Origin: Gymnorhina tibicen
Lineage: Eukaryota; Chordata; Aves; Passeriformes; Artamidae
DNA length: 64,000 nt
Reading direction: 5' to 3'
Assembly: GCA_013399875.1 (NCBI GenBank)
Contig: VXAZ01002109.1
Span: 1,123,633 to 1,187,632 of the forward strand
Under the pieces are notes generated by a model. It was not told where the DNA came from, searched no databases, and saw nothing but the letters and a program-made list of their open reading frames with translations. This document shows positions 43,729 through 54,582 of the stretch, one piece after another; within the stretch, counting starts at the first letter, position 1, and each line of letters begins with the position of its first letter. The position numbers and the translations under genes are program-made.

Positions 43729-44195
43729 TGTTGTGGAGGCCAGTGGGCCTGCTGGACAAGGAACAAAAGGAACCCTATGGTGGGATAAGTCCTAGGTTCC
43801 TTTCCAGCTTATGGTGACTGAAAAAGCTTCCCGCAGAATGCTCTGTTCTGTTATGTTAATGTACCCCAGTTCTGCTTCCCTGGTTGGCTCCATTGGCCAC
43901 TACACCCCTTGCTACCTGATACGCCCTCAGAGTTTCTCGACTGGTTCCCTTACCCTGGACCCCCATTGTTCTGCCCGGACTTGTCTGGAACCTGGCACGA
44001 GTGCGGATGCATTAAAATCTCTCCTTTAGAACCTCATGCGAAGACCCTTCCTGCTCATTCATCGTCAGACTGTTTTTGCTAGCTATCCAGTGTGTGTGTA
44101 CGTGTGTGTGCAAGTGTGCTGGCTGCACCGAGAGGCTTCCTTGGAGGCGCTTTAGGGAAGGTCGCGGCATTTTACCATCCAGTATCACCGCGACA
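43729..44195 (+). mobile_element. Probable solo LTR of an endogenous retrovirus
   Basis: About 467 bp of sequence starts with TGTTGTGG and ends with CCGCGACA, giving the TG...CA ends of an LTR. It is richer in CpG than its flanks, carries a poly(A)-signal-like ATTAAA near 44011, and has a GT-rich stretch before the 3' part. A perfect 7-bp inverted repeat (GTCGCGG / CCGCGAC) lies at 44161-44194. No primer-binding-site-like or coding sequence follows, so it would be a solo LTR. I could not find a clean target-site duplication (flanks CCTGTA and GTATCT), so the ends are provisional. Family assignment (ERVK-like) is inference only. Confidence 0.5.
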
Positions 44196-45426
44196 GTATC
44201 TCATCTACACTCCTCTGCTTTCTGAGACTTTCACAAAATGAGCCAGGATACTGAAATGATCATTTAGTCAGCAATTTATATCACTCTTGAAACTGAATAT
44301 GAAGAGTCAATACCAACTGCTGTTTATTTATTGTGTTAAAAACCATGAAGGATATGTGTGTATACAGTTAATGTGTCCAATACAGCTACCAGCTCTCCAG
44401 TTGCAGTTAACTTCACAGTCATCCCTCAGCTATTGCTGGCTCTTCCACCATTATTATTGCTTCCTTAGTCTTGGATCTGTTTCTTGAAAGTCTCCGTTGT
44501 GAGATAAAAATCCTCTATTCCATGAAGGAGCAACTAAAAAATCTTACATTTATCTAGTTTTCAATCTTCATGCTTGTACCTTCATCCCTTTCAGTTCAAT
44601 GTGTCTAGGTTAAAGACGTATGTCACAGTATTCACAAAAGCCTTTACAAAGCCTTTTGATGTTCTTGCTGGCTACTTACGTTTCCCTGACTCCTTCTCTT
44701 ACCCCAACAAAAAGGAAAAAGAAACCATCCAAATTTATCCAACTTTTTCCTACGTATTTCCTTGCTGCATTCACCTAAAATTAGCTTCACTTTCCAGACA
44801 AGGTTCCCAATCACTTGACAGAGCATTCCCATTGCTCTGTGTCTAACCGCTTGCTCTTCCGTCTTCTCAGTAGACTTGGCACCCACACACTGAGGTAGGT
44901 AATATACAGGAAAACTGAATAAAATACTCTCTTTCCAAAGACGCTACACAGCAGCAGCTTGCGTCCTAGCCTGCTACCTTCTTGGTGCCTTCAGCTCCTT
45001 GCTTTTGCAACCTGCAAGCTTCATTCTTCAGTTCCACAGAGCTTAATACGACTGTTAATTTTAAGATGGGGTTGATTTGAGGCAAAGGCACTGGCTATTT
45101 CCAAATCATGCTTGCTTGTTTTATTTGAACATTTGCTGTTCTGTACACACATCATGGGAAAAACAACCAACCAAACAAACAAAAAAGCCAACCCAGGTTT
45201 TCAGTGTCAGGTTTGTTTGGACCCCAAGGAGAACCTTTCCCTATGCACCTGACTCTAAGGCTGACTGACGGTTCCGTTCACCAGGAGCAGTCATTGCCTC
45301 TGCCTGCTGCCAGTTCTGAGCACTCTCCAGGGAAACATAGTGGTTCATTTGCATTGTGGTTTGATGCAGCTAAACACCAAGCACACGAAATCTAATTATT
45401 TGCATAAGGGGGAAAATAAGGATTAG
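44196..45426. other. Intronic DNA between two LTR-like elements
   Basis: No gene or family is recognised. CAAA-type simple stretches occur near 45160-45190. Confidence 0.5.
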
Positions 45427-45493
45427 TGAGGAAAACAGAAAAGACTGCAAGGAAAAACAGGTCCACACTTAAGCAGTTATAATATAAAGAGGA

Positions 45494-45499
45494 TTTATT
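45494..45499 (-). terminator. AATAAA poly(A) signal in the LTR-like element
   Basis: The exact AATAAA on the minus strand lies near the downstream edge of the CpG-rich element. It is consistent with the R region of an LTR. In an AT-rich genome the hexamer alone is weak evidence. Confidence 0.35.
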
Positions 45500-46497
45500 A
45501 CTAACAGAATTAAAAGTAAAAAGAAATAATAAGAAATTAAAGCAAACTCCTAGAACAACCCCTCTCTTACAGTACCTCCCTCCTTTCCACCAACCCGAGC
45601 AAGGGAAAACAAAACATGGGGTTTGGTCAGTGCTGCATTTCTTGAGTCTTTTTTAGGCTTAAGGAAAAGAGTTTCTTCTGCTGTGCCCTGGGATTCTTCA
45701 CAACTCAGCAGTCCGCCCGGAAACAATCTGCTGAAGTGAAAAAATATCTCTCCCATGAAATCTTACAGTCTTCCCACACTGCCAGTCATGGGCCATAACA
45801 CAGTGTTTAGTCTTTTAAGGATGTTATTCTAGCCTGAAAACAAAGGCTCTCTTCTTCAAAATCTCTAAGAGCCTTTCACAACATCTAGGTAGCGTGGCAT
45901 AGGCATTCTCTTATCTTCACAGGCTGCGCGTGGATTTTCCATCCCCCCACGTACTTATATGAATTATAGAGAAAACAGTCTGTAACATTACAGTCCTCAC
46001 CACCTCTTGCAAGGAAAATTTTAAGCTCTGGAAGCGCCTCCGTCCTTTTTTCCCACTGCCATCTTGGCTTCGTCTCACGTGATCTCAACCTTCCCCTCTT
46101 TCTGACCTTGGAGTCGCCATGTTAAGGAGGTGATCCTGTTCGGGCTTTACATTGGAGAAAGCCTCACTCTCTTTATGCTGCTGGCTGCATGACGTCTTTC
46201 TCTGGTTTGGCGCGAGCTGTGCGGGCTGCAGGGAGGCTCCGCGGCCGCTGCCGGCTTCGCACGGGGCCACGGAGGCCTCAGCTCTATCTTGGCCGCTTGG
46301 TCTTGGCTGCGCTGTTGTTTACGGCTGATCCTGGCTGCATGTGGAGTCGGGATGGCTTTTCCCTGGCGGCTTTTTGCCCGTGCCACCCCGCTGGGAAAGG
46401 GGTGAGAGGAGGGGGCCTGGCCTGGGCCTGGAGCCTCTCCCTGGCCTCCCCCCGGTGCTCCGAGCAGGAACAAAAAGGAAATTCCCGCGCTTCCGCA

Positions 46498-46515
46498 CCT
46501 TTTAAATATGCAAAT
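46498..46515 (-). promoter_or_regulatory. Octamer plus TATA-like promoter core
   Basis: On the minus strand, ATTTGCAT directly abuts TATTTAAAAGG, followed about 30 bp downstream by GC-rich sequence. This is the layout of a TATA-driven promoter with an Oct-factor site. It would fire in the DHRSX direction, downstream of the 69-bp exon and upstream of the 102-bp exon. Activity is not known. Confidence 0.4.
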
Positions 46516-46640
46516 CGCAGAAGTGCCATTGGGTTAACAACTTGTCCATCAACTAAGTTTCAAGCCAGTACAATTTGCTTCATACCCAAACAAGTGCTAG
46601 GTGCCAGGTGTCGGGGATTTTCTGTAAAGCAGGCTGAATA

Positions 46641-46830
46641 GACAGGTGGTGAAAGTTGCTGACAACACAGAAATATTTAGCTTAACAGAGGCTTGGGAGG
46701 ATCATTAGGAACTTCCTGAAAGATGGAGCAAAAGTGTGCAATTAGACAACACTTAAGAGGGGAATGATTGCAGATACGTGCAAGGTGTTGCTCCCGAGCA
46801 GAGAAAAATAAACAATGTTCTGGATGAGTG
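46641..46830 (+). mobile_element. Decayed CR1/L3-like LINE fragment (reverse-transcriptase region)
   Basis: In plus-strand translation the start reads VVKVADNTEIFS, a decayed form of the LINE reverse-transcriptase box KFADDTKLF (catalytic ADD changed to ADN). About 39 codons on, ADTCKVLLPSREK matches the VDKCKVMHIGKNN-like block that follows at the same distance in CR1/L3-type elements. The part between has a stop and frame damage. The copy is 5'-truncated at or near the LTR-like element and is clearly dead. It is older than the CR1 tips elsewhere in the window, judging by divergence. Confidence 0.5.
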
Positions 46831-49800
46831 TGACCTCTTCAGAACAAGAAGCTCATTAAAGGAAGGACTGCAAAATGTCTGCAACTGTGTGTGTATGGGG
46901 GGGAGGGGTGTATAGTATAGAGCAACTAATATCTTTGATTTGTTGCCTGTAACTACCGTGAATAAAAGAAAACAGCAGTTACAGAGACTATTTTTGGCTT
47001 GATTTCATCTTTAACACAGAAAAGCCTGGTTCAGCCTCATTGCACTGGAACTGCAAGCTGTTGGGAAGGCACAAGAATCCAGCTGTTTGTCAGACAAACG
47101 GTGCAGACAAAAGGTGACTGAAACTAGCTAATAGCCAACCTTTACAGGCTATTCTCCCTGCAAATTAGTCCGGTGCTATGCAGTGTTTTCTAAGCAGTCA
47201 GACTGATTAGCATATATGAACTCTGGCATATACAGAAATCACACCACTATTCAGTGCTATACAAGCTAAATAAGGGTTTAGAAGCCTTCAAAAAATCCTT
47301 GCAATTAACTGTAAATTCATTGGAAACAAAAATATTACAAGGCACGCATTTTAAAATATGTAGCTGAATTACAGTTTTTACTGACTGAAGAAATAGAGAA
47401 ATTTAGTTTGTGGGTCTTTTAGTAGTAAGTGCGTACATGGGTGGGAATAGCAGCTGCCTGCACACTTATTATGATTCAGATTTGAAGAGCCATGAGACTC
47501 ACCTCCCAGCACAAATTTATGGCCAACCAGGATCAAAATTCTGGCCTTCCTGGAGTACCTCTGAGTAACTGTCCAGATGAATTGCTGGACTTGTCACTTC
47601 CCCAATAAATCTGAGGCAAGCTTCTAATTAAGGCAGTACATACACTAAACAGAAATAATTGAAATGTTTGAAACGATGAGGTAGAATCCCTGATTGTGTT
47701 CAAGTTAATTGTAAGTCTACCATTGTTTTCAAGAAAAGATGGAATTACAGCCCTAAACCCCATTATTTAGAAGGCTATAATACTCCCCCCTACAAGGGTT
47801 AAAAATATCTAGATGCAGCAATCAAGTAGCTTTGTGAGTCATATTTATTGAATGTAATCATACAAACTGTTAGGTACAGAATGCTTGACATTTCTTCTTA
47901 GTCCTGCATAAATGACAAGTTCTTTTCTGACCATACTATTACATCTATTTTCCTTTAATGTTCATTTGTTAAGGAGTTACTTGGCCCTTAGCAGCAAAGG
48001 ATACAGGTCAATTCAAAGGAAAAGAAAGTCAAGAAAGGGAAAGTAATTAAGGGTTTTTTTTCTCATTCTATCTTCCTAAAGCTCCAGTGTGGTTTCACAG
48101 GTTTCTACCTGCTCGCTGTTCATGTCCAGAATGAAAACAAAACCACTAAAAGAGCTCCCCAGCTCTTAATAATGCTTGCGAATTGGGTCAATATATGCCA
48201 CCAACAGAAGCACTTCAAATGCACCTGCCACAAAAGAGAGGGAAGAATGAACAGGGCTTCTAACCTCAGTAGTGGTGATCTGTAATGCCCTTTCAGCCTC
48301 TATTGTACAAAACATCTTGAGCAGCGTGAGCCTTCAGTCCCTAGATAGCAGGGGGAAGCTCTGTGTCTCCAAGCCATGGATGAAGACTTTGGATACCCTT
48401 CCTCATAGCATAACTCGGGGGCTTTCCTTGCTAACCTAGAGAAGGAGGCAATGTTTATCTGTGCAAGGGATGACCAAAAAGCTCCCATGTCAAAGGCAAA
48501 GAGAGCCACACTGACAAGGAACTGGTTGGGGGCAGTGATTAAATTACATAGATGGGTAAGTAGAGGTTAAGTTCCTGCCTTTAAATTTCTCTGTCTGCCC
48601 ACTGATACCTATTTCTGCCTTGCCTTTGGCAGTCAAACTCAGAATTTGCAGTTCTGAGATATAAAAAAAAAGAAGCCAGAAATATTTAGAAACACATACA
48701 GGGCTTGAGAAGGAAGGTTTGGGAAAAGGACAGAGGGATGGTTCAGTGGGAATGGAAATGCCGGGGAGACATTGAGATGAAAAGGGCAGGAACATAGGAA
48801 GAGAGGAAAACCCATCAATAGTTATTTCATCCCCTTCAGAGAAAATTAGCTTAATGATTCAGTCACTCTTTTCTGCTTTTCAGTTAAATAATAATGGAAG
48901 TTATCTTTCAGGCTTTTCCCAAGGCCAGCATGATACCTCTTCCTAGGACAAAAACACCCATTGGACATAACATGTCACTCTTACATCATGTTTTTTATTT
49001 TGACAGCTTTGAAACTAATTTAACAGAATAGTTGCCAGAGAAAAGATATCATGCAATCCATATCATTCATGTGTACTCATCCAATCCTATATAAAATCAA
49101 TGAAGGAGCTTGTTTTTCCTGGTTGGGCAGTAGGTTTATGTCTCCATCTCAGATGTCAGCTAAAGAGAAACTAAAAAACTTACACAGTGGATGAAATATG
49201 GGGAATAGCAAATCACTGTTCCATTTTAAAATGTGCAAGTTTTTTGACTGCACAAGCACCATTAACCTGGACTTATTTTTAAAACTGAAAAAGAAAAAGC
49301 ACAATAAAACTACAGATTGTTCCCATTGATATTTACTGTTGGCTTGCAGTATGCAAACCACAGAATGCAAAGCAACTCCTATGAGTACATGAATACCATC
49401 TTAAGCATAATATGAAACAGCAAGATATGTGTTACAAAGCTGTATTTTCCATTCTATAGAATTTTTTTTAAAAGAGAAATGGAAAAGGAGAGCGGGAGTA
49501 AGGAAAGGAGAGGAGTGAGGCTAAGAGAAAGGGAAAAGAGTGACAGAGATGGAAATACAATGGTGCCAGGAATGCTGAACACTTTGGAAGCTCTTCAGAG
49601 AAGACAAGGAAAGTTAAGCACACAGAATGGACAGGAAAATACACAATTTTCCTTGGTGGAGCATTAGGACGGAACATGCAAGCTGAGGGCTAGAATAAAG
49701 CTTGTACCCTCACACATACTGCCTGGGGGGTTAAACAAGCCTTATGTGCACTGTGCTAGCCCATCTCATCCTTGCAAGCAGGTATGGCTGTGAAACCTGT

Positions 49801-52800
49801 GTCACTGTTGACCAGGACATGACTCTGCGAGAGTTTCTCTAACATCTCAGTGTAATAAATGCAACTTCCAACAACCAGATCCTGACTATGGAGTGACTCC
49901 AGTTCCTTACTCAGGGACTCATCTACTCAGAAGTCTGCTTAGCATAAACACTAAACAAACAGTCAGCCCCTGCACATAATATTTTCTGGATATGATCTTA
50001 TGCTCCTTCAAATTTATGTAGCAGTAACCTCTTTCCAGGTTCTTCTTTCTCTCTTTCTTCATATGCTTCTTCATCCTTGTCTACTCCTTATGCTGGTTTT
50101 CTCCTTAGTCTCTCTTTCCTCTCAGCCTTTAGTACCTCTCTATTTTGTTGGGTTTATTAACGTGCATGTTAGTGTCTTAACTGTCTATTCTGGATTAAAT
50201 TTAAAACTACATTACAAAATATAACCATTCAAAAAGAAAATGGAACATGAAATGTGGAATTCATGTTGTAATTTTTTTTCTCCTATCATTCTGTTATCTG
50301 TTTTCCTTTTTCACTCATTTTCTTTCATTTTATCTGTCTGATTCAGTTGCTCTTTGAACACATTGGTACATACTACTTTTTATAACATCCATTGCATTAG
50401 AAGGCTGATTTTTATTTAACTCAAAGACTAAACTATATTAAAAAAATATTCTCTGAAATGAATCTGCAAAATCTGAAATTAACCTGCAAAAAAAGCAAAA
50501 TTGTTTTAAAAGTTGTTTCAAAAATAAAAAAGGTCAGTAAAAAATCTATTTTTCAAGTCAAAGAGTGATTTAGTGCTGGTAGCATAAATTAATACCATCC
50601 CTCTGAGACTGAATGCTCCTTATATCATCAGTTACATATAATCTCACCTGGTGCTAAAAAGGAACTGAAGGAAAAACATCACTGATTAAAATCACCAGAT
50701 TTTAAAAGGTTGCTGCAATGGCAGCTTGTGGAAAGGGTCCATGAAACCCGGCAGCAGGGAAAGCACCACCTAGGTCCATTCCCCACCAAGCTGCAGAGAA
50801 CAGACTGAGGCAGGGACCCACAAACACTGTTTCCTTTCAGCCCCCACCCACTCCTTACACAACTGTCCCCCATGCATCACCAGGCTGCACTGGACCCAAA
50901 CTCCCCAGAGCACGTGCTTCTTACTGTAGGCTGAAGGAAATTAATTAATTCCCCTGTTCTGTCCTCATTTAGCTGCCTTAAAAATCCCTAAAATTGGGGC
51001 TGGCAGGTAAGCACTTTTCTAGCTGAAATGAAAGATTAGCCATTTTGCATCCAGCTTCTGAAAAATAACCCCCATGGAAACACTTTGGAAGCACAAAAGA
51101 ATGGCTTTATTTTAAAACATTATCTTCAGAAAATAAGGTAAAATGACATTTAAGAGACTTAGGATATAAGTGCTAAATTTTTACACAGCCTAAGAATGGT
51201 ATTTCTGGACTACCCTCAAGAAATTACCTTTGGTAACAGCAATTTACATCACCTGATGAGTTCTTCGCCATTTAAATAAAAAAAAATTACTAAGATCTGT
51301 ATCTCAGACTCCCCTAAAGACGGTGCACCCACTGCACAAGGCTGAGACGCCGGGCTCTGCCCCACACTACTGCCTGGACAGCCTGCCCACAAGGAGACAG
51401 AGGCAGACCTCAGAGCTCAGCGGGGGTGAAGGACCTCTCAGCTCAGCTTGTCAGCTCCCCAAAGCTGCTGCAGCCACGATGTTCTGCCCATCTCCATAGA
51501 TAAACACACTGCCAGCACCCTGGGGCCCAATGCTCACCAGTAAATGCAAACTTGGCCTGAATGCTCTACTTTTGACTGCACTGAGATGAAGAAAAAGTTA
51601 ATTGGATATGGGAACACTGCATCAAATTGTTCTCTTTTGCAAGCAAAGGCAAACATACTATTTTATCCTGCTGGGTGGAAACACAGAAATGGCTACTGCT
51701 TTCTGACTAGCATGTTTCTAGACGTATGACTCAAGCAAATTAAAAACAAACAAACAAACAATATTCTGTCTTCTGTCTGTAGGACTGACTAAAAGGGCAT
51801 CTGGAGAGGCAAACACAATGTAGTTATATATCATTGGTAGTTGTCAAGGTAACTACAGGATTATGATTCCAGACTAAAAAATTGTTTCATATGTCTTCTA
51901 ATATAGCAGTCTTCACCCAGCCACTTGAGATCATCTTAACTGGAGGAAGAGCCTAAGATTCTCAGGAGAACCACTCAGTATATCAGCCTTATTCTCTCCC
52001 AAACAAGCACATTTTTTGACATCTCCTTCTATCATCTACAGCCAATGGCTTCAAAGTATGAGGCGTTCAAGGCACTGGAGATGTGCTTTGTCTTCTACTT
52101 TCAGAAACAAAGTCTTGAAGGAAATCTCGTTTGAAGACTTCACTTAGCCAGGGACAGAACAATTAATTTTTGCATCAGCTCAAAGAAAAAAAAAAAAAAA
52201 ACAAAGCAAATAGACTGATGGAAAGAGGATTCACACTGACATAAAAGAAGTGTTGTCCATAGGATATTTCCATTTTGTTGCAATTTTTAAACAAAATCTT
52301 TTTTTAAACAAACTTTTGCAAAATGTTCTTGTTAAAAAACCCAAATCATTTATAGTGTGCATTTTCAAATCAACACAAAGCATTGATAAACAGAAGTTTA
52401 TTAATTAAAGAAGATTTTAAGGTCTAGATTCTAAAACAAAGATTATCTTTTATAGTACAGTAGTCTGGGACATAAGAAACACTGTTGGGATGAAAAGCCT
52501 TTGATCTGAATCGGGCTGAACACAAACTTCCACTTTTCAAGTTAATCCCTTCTACAGAGATTCTACAGTTTCTCTGTGCCATTTTGTAGATATGAGTGTA
52601 AAAGTGTTTCTGTCTCTCTTTTGCAATAAACACTCCCCTTCAAACAGACATATCTCTTGGAAAAATTCTGTCTTCACAAAAAATTGTTCCAATTAGGGCC
52701 ATGGGATTTTTGCATGGATTGACTTTCAAGTGTTAAGTATAAGCTAGGAGAAAGCCTGCAATATTTTAGGTTGGAAAATTAACTTGTTACAGACCTCCAG

Positions 52801-54249
52801 TTCAGAAGCCCCCGACTCCCATTACAAAGTTTTGAAAAGGAGAAATCGCTTTTTTCCTTATAATGTTTTTCCTTCCTTTTATTTTCCCTCTGATATGCCA
52901 TCAAATTCTTAAAGAGACAGAAGTACAGACACTGTATCATTTAAGAGAGATCCATGTTCCAGGAAGCTTAGTTGCTGTAAATTACTTTTTTAAAAAGTGC
53001 AAGTGCGTGAGCATAAGTGAGATTGGAGTAAAATGAGAGGAAACACAGAACAACAGCAAATCTTGCCCAGAGAAATGGAGATCTCTCTCCCACCACAGGC
53101 CCACGTTTTTCATGCTTGGGAGGTAAAACATTGGCAAGGATTATTTTTCAGCTAGGTCAAAGTAAATGTTGGAAAGACGATTTGATTTATTTTGTCTCCT
53201 CAACTCACATCAGTTGTGAAGAGCTACTCCTGCCAAGCAGCCTGAAGTCAACAGTAATCTTGGTAAGACAAGTCAGTGGCAGACATAATGTTAAAATTAA
53301 ATATGGAATGAAACACAGCTGAGAATTATCATGGGGAAATTAATCAGGTGGTGGTAACAGCTCACATCACCTTGTCCAGAAACAGTGCCTCAATACAGGA
53401 AGAGGAATCCAAACTGAGACATGATTATCAGGCATGTAATGATTCTCACATTAGATGTTTTGCTTAACTGAAGAGTCTATAAGTCTCTTTAGGAATATTT
53501 TTTTTTCCTCTTACAAGCAAGATTTTCTAGCAGCAAGTATCAGAAAAGACTATTAAAAAATACTGGCATTACAGACTGCCCGCAAGACTTTAAATAGGCT
53601 CAGGAGGGTTTCGAAGTGTACATGAGCATGATAATTTACAGTCAGATAGTGAAAATATGGCCAAGATGACATGCATCATGTAATCTTGAACACATTTAAT
53701 TTGAAACTTAGATTTTAAAACTTAGGTCTCAAAATAAAATATACTAGTCTATGCCCTGCACAGAAAAAAAACTAAAACAAAACAAAAACCAAGAACAAAA
53801 AACCCAAACAAAACACACAAAAAGCATCTAAACAAAAAAACCCCACACAAACACCAATAAAACAAACCAAAAACCTAAACACCAAAAAAATGAAGAAGGG
53901 AAGCTGCTTCGGAATCATTCTTACTCTAAACATCAGTGTACCTACACTCCTTCCCTTTGTTTCCCTAGAACCTTTTTTTTTTTTACTTGCACAGATGTGG
54001 TTTTTACACTTCTACAAAGTTCTTTTCAAATACCTGCTTCCTAAGACTGCAGTATGGTCAAATTATTGCTATTCTTATCACTATATGCACCTAGGAGTCT
54101 TAATATTGGCACTGTATGAACACTGATACAGTTTCTGGAAGGCCCTGAAGCCCTGGAATCCGTGTATGTTACAGTACCTGTATTCAGGTCTGGACACACA
54201 AAGCAGACAGGGTTTCATGTGGGTTTGGCAGCTAAAATTTGCTAGACTT
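46831..54249. other. Intronic DNA with simple repeats
   Basis: No gene is recognised. Simple sequence includes a purine-rich tract at about 49450-49552, an AAAC repeat near 51743-51760, an A16 run at 52186-52201 and the A/C-rich tract at 53762-53893. A moderately GC-rich stretch at about 51300-51540 has no recognised identity. Confidence 0.5.
53762..53893 (+). repeat. A/C-rich low-complexity tract
   Basis: About 130 bp consist almost only of A and C with AAAAC/CCAAA motifs. In the DHRSX RNA sense this is a G/U-rich tract, a type that can bind GU-preferring RNA-binding proteins. Confidence 0.85.
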
Positions 54250-54582
54250 ACAGAGTTACAGGGTGGCAGAGGCTGGAAGGAGATTGTCCCTGCTCATACT
54301 GGGCCACCTGGAGGTGGTTGCCCAGGAGTGTGTTCAGATGGCTTTTAAATAACTCTCAAGATGGAGAATCTACGAACTCTCTGGGCAACCTGTGCCAATA
54401 CCCAAAAGCTCTTATGCTGAAAAAAAAAAAAAAGAAAAAGAGTTTTCCTATTTTTAAATGAATTTCTTGTATTTTAGGTTCTGACCATTGCCTCTGGTCC
54501 TGTCACTGTGCACTGCTGGGGAGAGCCTGGCCTATAACTCATTTAAGAACTGAGACATCTATTCAGAGCCTCAATTCTTTGC
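54250..54582 (-). mobile_element. CR1 LINE 3' region, about 330 bp
   Basis: The plus strand shows the reverse complement of the CR1 3' region: GGTGGCAGAGGCTGGAAGGA, later CTCTGGGCAACCTGTGCCA, and CATTGCCTCTGGTCCTGTCA. A run of 14 A residues and other small insertions interrupt it near 54420. It lies in the same orientation as DHRSX. Confidence 0.9.

Larger units (their letters stand above)
45427..46640 (-). mobile_element. LTR-like element or CpG-island promoter, DHRSX-sense orientation
   Basis: The block runs from an AT-rich left part to a strongly CpG-rich right part (about 30 CpGs in 46030-46500), unlike anything else here. On the minus strand it shows an octamer ATTTGCAT (46508-46515), an overlapping TATA-like ATATTTAAAAGG (46498-46509), then GC-rich sequence, two GCCAT-type (YY1-like) sites on the plus strand near 46064 and 46116, a CACGTG E-box near 46077, and finally an AATAAA poly(A) signal (45494-45499). 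Promoter, then GC-rich leader, then poly(A) signal fits a solo LTR of an avian endogenous retrovirus (ERVL-like in style). The spacing of about 1 kb between TATA and AATAAA is long for an LTR repeat region. No target-site duplication could be fixed, so the edges are approximate. The alternative is a single-copy intronic CpG island with an alternative promoter. Short open frames inside do not resemble known proteins. Confidence 0.5.

Noticed and set aside
46147..46641. Overlapping open frames on both strands of the CpG-rich block
   Set aside because: Stop codons are scarce in GC-rich DNA. The peptides (Pro/Ala/Arg/Gly-rich) match no family and lie within the LTR-like element.
45422..46745. ATTAG/ATTAG as a 5-bp target duplication of the LTR-like element
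   Set aside because: The right copy lies inside the LINE fossil at 46641-46830, whose protein spacing is uninterrupted there, so the element cannot end at that point.
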